A stretch of 64,000 nucleotides of DNA from Celeribacter sp. PS-C1. GTDB lineage: Bacteria > Pseudomonadota > Alphaproteobacteria > Rhodobacterales > Rhodobacteraceae. The position numbers were made by a program, and so were the translations under genes. Location: contig NZ_JAHXRW010000007.1 of the NCBI RefSeq assembly GCF_019429625.1, positions 124,001 to 188,000 on the forward strand, given 5' to 3'. The notes beneath the pieces were generated by a model. That model made no database searches. It saw only the letters and a program-made list of their open reading frames with translations, and had not been told where the DNA came from. Position 1 is the first letter of the stretch. Each line of letters begins with the position of its first letter. Shown one piece after another: positions 32,635-39,312 of the stretch.

Positions 32635-33768
32635 TTAGCCCTTGGCGGTGCGACGTTTCTTGTCGATGTCATAGAAGGGCATCGGATGCGCGATGGCCTT
32701 GATCTCGCCATCGGGGTTCTTGACGGTCAGCTCGGTGCCTTCGACGGCGCAATCGACCGGCATACGCGCGATGCCAACGTTGTGCTCATTGAGGGGCGAG
32801 TACATGCCGATGGTCACAACGCCCACCTCTTTGCCGTCCTTCAGCAAAGGCGCGCCTTCTGCGGCGGGCGTGGTGCCCTCAAGTTTCACACCGTAGATTT
32901 TGAAGCGCTCCTTGCCCTTCAAACGGTAGTGTTCTTCGGCACCGCGGAAGCCGGTTTTGCCAGGGGAGACGGTGAAATCGAGACCCAGTTCCCACAGCGT
33001 ATCGCCATTGGACTCGTTCTCGAACGGATACATTTCCGAGTTGTCATAGGGGAAGAACAGAAGATAGCTCTCCGCACGCAGCCAATCGAGCGTGGTGAAG
33101 CGCGTCGGAATGATGCCCATCTCCTTGCCCTCGGCGACGATGGTGTCCCAGATCTCAACAGCATCCTGACGGCGACAGAAAATCTCATAGCCGCGTTCGC
33201 CAGTGTAGCCCGTGCGGGAAATCATCACCGGCTTGCCGAACAGGGTCGTCTGCAGGTGGCTAAAATAGACCACGTCGCGGATACCCGGGACATGCTTTTC
33301 AAGGTAGTCGACAGCGAGCGGGCCTTGCAGCGAAATGTCATGCAGTTCATCGTCAAAGATGATCGCAACATTGCGGCCAGCGGCATACATGGTCAGCTGT
33401 TCATGACCCGCGCCGGAGCCGTGCACGACCATGAAGTTCTGCGGCCCGAGACGATAGATCACACAGTCATCGACGAATTTGCCGGCATCATTGAGCATGG
33501 TGGCATAGGTCGAGCGACCGGGTTTCAGTTTTTCGATATTGCGGGTCGTGGCCTTGTCGATCACGTATTGGGCGTGCGGCCCCACAACGTAAACCTTCTT
33601 CAGGCCCGAAACATCCATGACGCCCGCCTTGGTGCGGATCGCCAGATACTCCTCCGTCTGATCCTTGTCATAGCTCCAGGCGGTGCCCATGCCACTCCAG
33701 TCTTCGAGATCGGAGCCAAGGGCGCGGTGCCGGTCCGCCAGTGCGGAAAATCTCCATGATGCGATCAT
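32635..33768 (-). CDS. dmmD: DmmD, GcvT-like tetrahydrofolate-dependent protein
   Basis: 377 residues of the aminomethyltransferase (GcvT) family: GVMDVSGLKKVYVVGPHAQY, MISRTGYTGERGYEIFC and the C-terminal barrel with GMYSPLNEHNVGIARM. In Ruegeria pomeroyi dmmD is needed for growth on methylamines although DmmABC alone is active; trapping the released formaldehyde on THF is the likely reason (inference). The ATG at 33768 has AAGGA upstream on the minus strand. It starts the dmmDABC array, downstream of a hairpin. Confidence 0.87.
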   Translation of the reverse strand: MIASWRFSALADRHRALGSDLEDWSGMGTAWSYDKDQTEEYLAIRTKAGVMDVSGLKKVYVVGPHAQYVIDKATTRNIEKLKPGRSTYATMLNDAGKFVDDCVIYRLGPQNFMVVHGSGAGHEQLTMYAAGRNVAIIFDDELHDISLQGPLAVDYLEKHVPGIRDVVYFSHLQTTLFGKPVMISRTGYTGERGYEIFCRRQDAVEIWDTIVAEGKEMGIIPTRFTTLDWLRAESYLLFFPYDNSEMYPFENESNGDTLWELGLDFTVSPGKTGFRGAEEHYRLKGKERFKIYGVKLEGTTPAAEGAPLLKDGKEVGVVTIGMYSPLNEHNVGIARMPVDCAVEGTELTVKNPDGEIKAIAHPMPFYDIDKKRRTAKG

Positions 33769-33809
33769 TGTTTTTATCCTTAGGGTCGTCGTTTCAGTTT
33801 TTGTTTTGA

Positions 33810-33838
33810 GAACCGGCGACGGGGCGCGCCGCCGGTTC
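33810..33838 (-). other. Intercistronic hairpin upstream of dmmD
   Basis: 9-bp perfect GC-rich arms (GAACCGGCG at 33810-33818, complement at 33830-33838) with an 11-nt loop, between the 58-aa membrane protein gene and dmmD. On the minus strand it is followed by TCAAAACAAAAA, not a T-run, so it looks more like an RNA-processing or stabilising structure than a terminator. Confidence 0.6.
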
Positions 33839-33883
33839 AGGGGAAGGGCGTGAAACCCTATTCTTGGCGATGAGATTTTCTTC

Positions 33884-34060
33884 TCAGCTTTTCTTCTCTG
33901 TCGCTTTGTAGGCGTGCTCTTCATGGCGCCAGCCAAAGACGATCGCGATCACGACCATAGCGAGAACCAGCAGGAGCCAGAGACCTTCGACGGAGCCGTA
34001 GCCAGCGTAGATGGCGCCGGTGATGCCGTCCCAGGAGGTTGCGTCAAATGGTGCTTCCAT
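33884..34060 (-). CDS. 58-aa single-span membrane protein
   Basis: 58 residues starting MEAPFDATSWDGITGAIYAG. One strong membrane helix (LWLLLVLAMVVIAIVFG, residues about 27-43) is followed by a basic/charged tail (WRHEEHAYKATEKKS). A clear ribosome site (AGGA) precedes the ATG at 34060. It lies 27 bp downstream of amt and upstream of dmmD on the same strand. It could be an accessory subunit of the transporter; I know no named family for it. Confidence 0.75.
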   Translation of the reverse strand: MEAPFDATSWDGITGAIYAGYGSVEGLWLLLVLAMVVIAIVFGWRHEEHAYKATEKKS

Positions 34061-34087
34061 TGGATTGTCCTTTCCTAATCAGTGGGA

Positions 34088-35467
34088 TCACTCAGCCGGG
34101 CTAACCGACGGGTGAAGCGATTCAGGGTAGGCTTCGGCAGGCACTTTGACCTTGTCGAGACCCATGATCTCGGCTTCTTCCGGAACGCGGAGCTGACCGG
34201 TCACCTTCAGGATGAAGGACACAGCATAGCCAGGCACGAACCCGAGGAGACCCATGGTGACGGCACCGACGAGCTGACCGATGAAGGAGGTCTCAATGAC
34301 GTCCTCACCAAAGAGCGCCGGGTAGCCTTGGGCCGCGATACCGACCGCGATCAGACCCCACATGCCGAGGAAACCGTGCACCGCAAAGGCGCCAACCGCA
34401 TCGTCGATGCCGCGCTTCTCGATGAAGGTTGCGACGAAGGGCATCATGCAGGCCCCGAGGAAACCGATGGCGAAGGCCATGGGCGGATACCACAGGTCCA
34501 GACCAGCAGCCGCAGAGATGATCCCGCCGAGCGCGCCGGACATCATCCAGAACGGATCACGTGTCACCATCCATGCACCGATGATTCCGCCAGCGAAGGC
34601 CATCAGGGTGTTGAAGGTCATGCCGGAGATGGTCATCGGCGTGCCGTAGATCGTCGCTTCGATCTGCGTGCCCCAGGACCAAGCTTCGCCCGGAACGATG
34701 ACACAGCCCATAAGGAAGCCCCAGAACCCGGCGATGATCAGCATCAGACCAATGAGCGTCATCGGCATGGAGTGACCCGCGATGTGATTTGCGGTGCCAT
34801 CGGCGTTGAATTTGCCAATCCGCGGCCCGAGGTTGATCAGAACACCCAGCGTGAAGAAGCCAGCGATCATGTGCACGACACCTGCGGCGCCGAAGTCATG
34901 ATAGCCGAACTTGGTCACAAGCCAGCCGTCTGCGTGCCAGCCCCAAGCGCCCGCCAGGATCCAGACGAACGCGCCCAGAACGATGGCCAGAACAACAAAG
35001 CCCGTCAGTTTGATCCGTTCGATCACACCACCGGACATGATGGAGGCGGTGGTGGCCGCAAAGAGCACGAAAGCCCCCCAGAACACGCCAGAGGCGCGGT
35101 CATCGAGGTTCGGACCCATGTATTGGCTCCACGGCAGAGCGACTTCGTTGGCATAGGCCAGACCGGAGATGCCCATGGCGCCTTCGGAGAGCGTCAAACC
35201 TGTCGGGAAAGCCCAGTAGATCCACCAACCGATGAAATAGAAGAAGGGCACGATCATCGCGAAGGCGAGGATATTCTTGATGCCCGAGGCCAGCGCGTTT
35301 TTCGATCGCGATGCGCCCATTTCATATGCGAGGAACCCGGCATGGATCAGCACCATGAGCGGGATCGTCAAATAGTAGAAAGTCTCGGAAAACGTGCCGT
35401 TTGTTGCGGCGTGGTTTCCCTGTAGCTCCGCAACCGCGGCAGCCAAGGATGCAAGATCCTGTTCCAA
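34088..35467 (-). CDS. amt: Ammonium/methylammonium transporter, Amt family
   Basis: About 459 residues with eleven or so membrane helices. Amt signatures are DFGAAGVVHMIAGFFTLGV (pore His region) and GAFAVHGFLGMWGLIAVG (second twin-His region). The start is best placed at TTG 35467: a GGAGA ribosome site lies 5 nt upstream, and the longer open frame would run through the operator region. Placed at the head of the dmm unit it may take up ammonium or methylated amines, or recapture nitrogen lost during their breakdown. Confidence 0.92.
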   Translation of the reverse strand: MEQDLASLAAAVAELQGNHAATNGTFSETFYYLTIPLMVLIHAGFLAYEMGASRSKNALASGIKNILAFAMIVPFFYFIGWWIYWAFPTGLTLSEGAMGISGLAYANEVALPWSQYMGPNLDDRASGVFWGAFVLFAATTASIMSGGVIERIKLTGFVVLAIVLGAFVWILAGAWGWHADGWLVTKFGYHDFGAAGVVHMIAGFFTLGVLINLGPRIGKFNADGTANHIAGHSMPMTLIGLMLIIAGFWGFLMGCVIVPGEAWSWGTQIEATIYGTPMTISGMTFNTLMAFAGGIIGAWMVTRDPFWMMSGALGGIISAAAGLDLWYPPMAFAIGFLGACMMPFVATFIEKRGIDDAVGAFAVHGFLGMWGLIAVGIAAQGYPALFGEDVIETSFIGQLVGAVTMGLLGFVPGYAVSFILKVTGQLRVPEEAEIMGLDKVKVPAEAYPESLHPSVSPAE

Positions 35468-35881
35468 GTCGTTCTCCCTGTCCTGTGAACGTGACCTAGT
35501 TTCAAGCCAGCTTCGGTCCGATTTTTGGTTTGGACCAATTGTGCGAACTGGCTCACTCAGTGACTTCCATGAGGGTGGATGGATCACCATGGGTCAAACT
35601 TTTTTCCTGTCAGGAATTTATTTTCACCTGAAGTGCGCCGCTTTTTAGGTCAAACGACCATCTGAACAGGTCGGAGTGATGAATTTATGGGCGCAAGGAG
35701 AACCCAACCAAGCCTGATTGAGCCGTCGACAACCGATGCCTGTCCGGAAAAATGCCGAAGAAAACGACGAGGAGAGGGAAAACACGGGAGAGATTCGCAG
35801 TTTTGCGGTGCAAATGTCGCAAAAATGACAGGCCGAGCGCGGGCCGATATTGGCCCAACCAATTTTTGCCCGTGTTGAGGA
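35468..35881. other. Regulatory intergenic region between amt and gntR
   Basis: 414 bp with no convincing coding frame. It holds the amt promoter dyad (35525-35538). A second TTGG dyad, ATTGG-N5-CCAAT, lies at 35849-35863, overlapping a GGGCC/GGCCC stem (from 35841) just past the gntR stop that could act as a weak terminator. The middle part shows nothing I can interpret. Confidence 0.55.
35525..35538 (-). promoter_or_regulatory. Putative GntR operator upstream of amt
   Basis: TTGGT-N4-ACCAA, a perfect 5-bp inverted repeat that also contains the 9-bp palindrome TTGGACCAA. It lies 58 bp upstream of the amt start codon. The same TTGGT-N4-ACCAA form occurs upstream of tmm, and related TTGGTC dyads lie upstream of gntR. 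Confidence 0.65.
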
Positions 35882-36589
35882 TCAATCTTCCTGAAGCAAA
35901 AGCCGCTGATCCTCGATCAACGCGAGCTTCATGAATTCGGAGGCCTCTTCGATGTCGCGCGCGGCGATAGCGTTGAAGAGACCGTTGTAGCCACGCTGGT
36001 AAATCTCGATCCGCGCGGGCGTTAGATGGCGCCGATACATCGCCGCCCGAAAGGACTGCCGCCGCGCGTCGATCACAAGGTTATAGCAGGCGATCAAAAG
36101 CGGGTTGCAAGTGCCCTCGGCGATCAACCGATGGAACTCTTCTTCGAGCGCGACAAAGGCGGTGGCGTCGGCCTGCACCGCCTCCATTTTCGAGAGCACG
36201 ACGGAAAGCGCCTCGATCTGTTTCGGCGACATGTTGACAATGGCCAACCGCACCATTTCGGGCTCAAGGATTCCCCGCATCACCTGCAATTGCAGAGGCC
36301 CGGTCTCATGCGCCACGGGCGACAGCGCCTCGCTCGCGCCATCGGGATTATAGGTCACGAAAGACCCAGACCCCGCCCGGCGCCGGATCATGCCGCGCGT
36401 TTCCAACTGGTCCAACGCCTCGCGCACCGTGTTGCGCGCGACCCCCAGCTCCTGCGCCAATTGCCGCTCGGACGGCAGCCGCTCCTCGGTGGCATATTCA
36501 CGCGTCACAATCCGCGTCGAGAGCGTCTCGATCACGTATTTCACGGTCGCACCGGGCAGAGAGGCGTTGGGCAGAGAGGAATTCGGCAA
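35882..36589 (-). CDS. GntR family regulator, FCD (FadR-like) subgroup
   Basis: 235 residues. The winged helix ERLPSERQLAQELGVARN, TVREALDQLETRGMIRRR is typical GntR; the C-terminal FCD domain shows the metal-site pattern EEEFHRLIAEGT and later His. The only start giving the full winged helix is TTG at 36589, with an AGGA ribosome site 9-10 nt upstream. A near-perfect palindrome at 36621-36642 lies in its own promoter. Position between amt-dmm and purU-folD suggests it is the pathway regulator for methylated amines; ligand unknown. Confidence 0.88.
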   Translation of the reverse strand: MPNSSLPNASLPGATVKYVIETLSTRIVTREYATEERLPSERQLAQELGVARNTVREALDQLETRGMIRRRAGSGSFVTYNPDGASEALSPVAHETGPLQLQVMRGILEPEMVRLAIVNMSPKQIEALSVVLSKMEAVQADATAFVALEEEFHRLIAEGTCNPLLIACYNLVIDARRQSFRAAMYRRHLTPARIEIYQRGYNGLFNAIAARDIEEASEFMKLALIEDQRLLLQED

Positions 36590-36620
36590 CGGATCAGTCC
36601 TTTGAAATCACCGCCTATTA

Positions 36621-36642
36621 GACCAATTTCTCACAATTGGTC
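36621..36642 (-). promoter_or_regulatory. Putative autoregulatory operator of gntR
   Basis: GACCAATT-N6-AATTGGTC, perfect 8-bp arms, 32 bp upstream of the gntR start. Its TTGGTC half-sites are shared with the amt and tmm promoter dyads. Confidence 0.7.
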
Positions 36643-36677
36643 CAGAGGCAGGCGGCCGGGAGATGGGACTGAATGAC

Positions 36678-36817
36678 AAAGAGGCGCGGAATTGCGCGCC
36701 TCTTTGGGTGGTTTTTTGATTGCTTAGACAAACGTCTTTACCCGGCGCCCGCAAGCTTGCGGGCGCGTTCGAACCTCACAAGGCTCCATTGGAGCCTTGT
36801 GCCGCGGCAAAGCCGCG
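36678..36817. other. Cluster of four inverted repeats 3' of purU
   Basis: Four hairpins lie in a row: 36678-36705 (11-bp arms, 6-nt loop), 36745-36766 (perfect 22-bp palindrome), 36777-36801 (11-bp arms, ATT loop) and 36803-36817 (6-bp arms, AAA loop). They fill the space between the purU stop and the gntR promoter. The last two could serve as purU terminators, but there is no long T-run on the minus strand next to them. Confidence 0.7.
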
Positions 36818-36825
36818 ACCGGTTC

Positions 36826-37710
36826 TCACCCCATCCGCTCAGACGAATACGACCCCGGAGACGCCTGGAACACGACAGTTTTGTTGCCGTTCAGGAACAC
36901 GCGGTGGTTGGCGTGGGCGTGAATCGCGCGAGCCAGCACTTGGCTTTCCACGTCACGGCCCAGCGAGACGTAATCGTCGGCACTTTGGGCGTGGGTGATG
37001 CGGACGATGTCCTGTTCGATGATCGGGCCTTCGTCCAGATCGGCGGTCACATAGTGAGAGGTCGCCCCGATCAGCTTCACGCCGCGCGCATAGGCCTGCT
37101 TGTAGGGGTTCGCGCCTTTGAAGGACGGCAGGAACGAGTGGTGGATGTTGATGATCCGGCCCGACATCTTGGTGCACATCTCATCCGACAGGATCTGCAT
37201 GTAGCGTGCCAGAACGATCAGTTCTGCACCGGCATCCTCGACCACCTTCATGATCGCGCGCTCAGCCTCGGGCTTGTTCTCTTTTGTGACTTTGATGCAG
37301 TGGAACGGGATGTCGTTGTTCACGACAACCTTTTGATAATCCATGTGATTGGAGATCACAGCCACGATCTCCACCGGCAGCGCGCCGATGCGCACACGGT
37401 AGAGCAAATCGTTGAGACAGTGGCCGAAACGGCTCACCATGATCACGACTTTCATCTTCACGGCCTCGTCGTGGAAAGAGAACGTCATGCCGAACTCCTC
37501 GCCAATCGCGGCAAAGGCCTCTTCGAGAGCTGCAAGCTTCACGCCTTCTTCAGAGGCAAAGCTCACGCGCATGAAAAACTGACCCGTTTCGGTGTCGTCA
37601 AACTGCGAGCTGTCGGTGATGTTACAGCCGTTTTCAGCAAGGAAGGTGGCGATGGCGGCGACGATCCCACGTTTGGTCTCGCAGGCCACGGTCAGGCAAA
37701 ATTTCGTCAT
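36826..37710 (-). CDS. purU: Formyltetrahydrofolate deformylase
   Basis: 294 residues. An N-terminal ACT domain (CLTVACETKRGIVAAIATFL) is followed by a formyltransferase-type domain with VIMVSRFGHCLNDLLYR, the catalytic-site pattern NIHHSFLPSFKGANPYKQAY and GATSHYVTADLDEGPII. It hydrolyses 10-formyl-THF to formate and THF. Next to folD and methylamine genes, it completes THF-linked C1 oxidation, delivering formate to the formate dehydrogenase at 55.5-61.4 kb. Confidence 0.96.
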   Translation of the reverse strand: MTKFCLTVACETKRGIVAAIATFLAENGCNITDSSQFDDTETGQFFMRVSFASEEGVKLAALEEAFAAIGEEFGMTFSFHDEAVKMKVVIMVSRFGHCLNDLLYRVRIGALPVEIVAVISNHMDYQKVVVNNDIPFHCIKVTKENKPEAERAIMKVVEDAGAELIVLARYMQILSDEMCTKMSGRIINIHHSFLPSFKGANPYKQAYARGVKLIGATSHYVTADLDEGPIIEQDIVRITHAQSADDYVSLGRDVESQVLARAIHAHANHRVFLNGNKTVVFQASPGSYSSERMG

Positions 37711-37810
37711 GTCTTGTCTCCAGATGGGAGCGCTCCCCTGAGTGCGCGGCCCCGATGTTGGTGTGTTTTGTCGTTGTTATCGTTGTTTTAACTTTGGTCC
37801 CGCGGCCCGA

Positions 37811-38728
37811 TCAGGCCGTCAGCCCCTCGGGCTCGGGAAGATCATTGGCACGGCAGGCGGCCGTCACTGTGTTGGCCAGAAGGCAGGCGATGGTCATTGG
37901 ACCGACACCGCCCGGCACCGGCGTGATGGCGCCCGCCACCTCGACTGCCGTGTCGAAATCGACATCGCCCACGAGTTTCGATTTCACAGACCCATCTTCG
38001 CGCAGGCCCTTTTCGGGTGCATCCACGCGGTTGATGCCCACGTCGATCACGGTCGCGCCGGGTTTCACCCAATCGCCTTTGATCATCTCCGGGCGACCTA
38101 CGGCGGCCACAAGGATGTCCGCGCGGCGACAAACCTCTTCGATGTCCTTCGTACGCGAGTGCGCTATGGTCACGGTGCAGCTGTCGCGCAGCAACAGTTG
38201 CGCCATCGGCTTGCCAACAATGTTCGAGCGCCCCACGACCACAGCATTGAGCCCGGAGAGGCTGCCGAGATGATCGCGCAGCATCATGAGACAGCCCAGC
38301 GGCGTGCAGGGCACCATGCTCTTTTGACCGGTCCCCAAGAGACCCACGTTGGAAATATGGAACCCGTCCACATCCTTCGCCGGATCAATCGAGTTGATCA
38401 CCAGATCGCTGTCGAGATGGTCAGGCAACGGCAACTGCACGAGGATACCATGCACCGCCGGATCAGCGTTCAACTGTTGGATCAACGCCAACAGATCGGC
38501 CTCAGAGGTGTCCTCGGACAGCTTGTGCTCGTAAGAGTTCATGCCGCACTCAATGGTCTGCTTGCCCTTGTTGCGCACATAGACTTGGCTCGCGGGATCT
38601 TCGCCCACCAGAACCACGGCGAGACCCGGCGTGATGCCATGCACCTCTTTGAGGCGCGCCACATGGGAGGCGACTTTCTCGCGAACGGTGGCCGCGAAGG
38701 CCTTTCCATCAATGATCTGTGCAGTCAT
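37811..38728 (-). CDS. folD: Methylene-THF dehydrogenase / methenyl-THF cyclohydrolase
   Basis: 305 residues from the ATG at 38728, which has a GGAGAAAG ribosome site. FolD signatures are [29 protein letters not shown] and [18 protein letters not shown]. It oxidises 5,10-methylene-THF to 10-formyl-THF via methenyl-THF, NADP-linked. Co-oriented 14 bp after mgdD, so the C1 unit made by N-methylglutamate oxidation passes directly to it. Confidence 0.97.
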   Translation of the reverse strand: MTAQIIDGKAFAATVREKVASHVARLKEVHGITPGLAVVLVGEDPASQVYVRNKGKQTIECGMNSYEHKLSEDTSEADLLALIQQLNADPAVHGILVQLPLPDHLDSDLVINSIDPAKDVDGFHISNVGLLGTGQKSMVPCTPLGCLMMLRDHLGSLSGLNAVVVGRSNIVGKPMAQLLLRDSCTVTIAHSRTKDIEEVCRRADILVAAVGRPEMIKGDWVKPGATVIDVGINRVDAPEKGLREDGSVKSKLVGDVDFDTAVEVAGAITPVPGGVGPMTIACLLANTVTAACRANDLPEPEGLTA

Positions 38729-38742
38729 GTTCTTTCTCCAGC

Positions 38743-39312
38743 TCAGTCTTCGAGGCGGCGCGCGGCGACGGCCAAAGCATGCCACAGCGATCCCGCCAAT
38801 GTGCGCATCCCGATCACAGCCAGCCGGTCATCGGCGCGGCGGATCAAGAAGACGGTCATATGTTCCAGCCCTGTGCGCACCACTTGCCCCGACCCGAGTG
38901 CTTTCGGGTCGATGTTGACGAGCTTGCGCATCAAGGCCTCGATCGGCGCCGCCCCTTGCGAGGAGGCAATTTCAAAGGCGGTGAACCCGTCGGTCTGCTC
39001 CGTCACAGAACACTCCGGCGCCTCGGCTTTCAACATGGCGGCGAAGTTCACCTCCGCCTTGCCGGTCGCCTCGAACATCCATTGATCGCGGCCGGTCCAA
39101 AACGCACCATAGTCGCCCGAGGACACAACCTCGCCCACGCCCGGCAGAGCCAGACCAAAAGGCTGCGGCGCGCTCTGGCCCTTACGGAGCGCCAAAGAGG
39201 CCAGTCCGAGGTCCGCGTTTTCCGTGATGGTCAGCGCGCCAAAGCTTTCAGTTCGCGCAGCGGTCGCGCCCAGAGCGGTGATGGGGGTCAAATCAGTCAT
39301 ATGATCAAGCAC
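38743..39312 (-). CDS. mgdD: N-methylglutamate dehydrogenase gamma-like subunit (SoxG type)
   Basis: About 189 residues, sarcosine oxidase gamma (SoxG) family, ending with the typical [15 protein letters not shown]. Two starts compete: GTG at 39312 with an ideal AAGGAGG site 8 nt upstream (8-bp overlap with mgdC), or ATG at 39300 with no close ribosome site. I favour the GTG. It is part of the four-subunit mgdABCD complex oxidising N-methylglutamate to glutamate plus a THF-bound C1 unit. Confidence 0.85.
   Translation of the reverse strand: MLDHMTDLTPITALGATAARTESFGALTITENADLGLASLALRKGQSAPQPFGLALPGVGEVVSSGDYGAFWTGRDQWMFEATGKAEVNFAAMLKAEAPECSVTEQTDGFTAFEIASSQGAAPIEALMRKLVNIDPKALGSGQVVRTGLEHMTVFLIRRADDRLAVIGMRTLAGSLWHALAVAARRLED

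Noticed and set aside
37794..37800. TTTGGTCC upstream of purU as another GntR site
   Set aside because: Only a half-site with no inverted partner; a 7-mer of this kind is expected several times in 64 kb. A similar word also occurs inside mgsC (about 46319).
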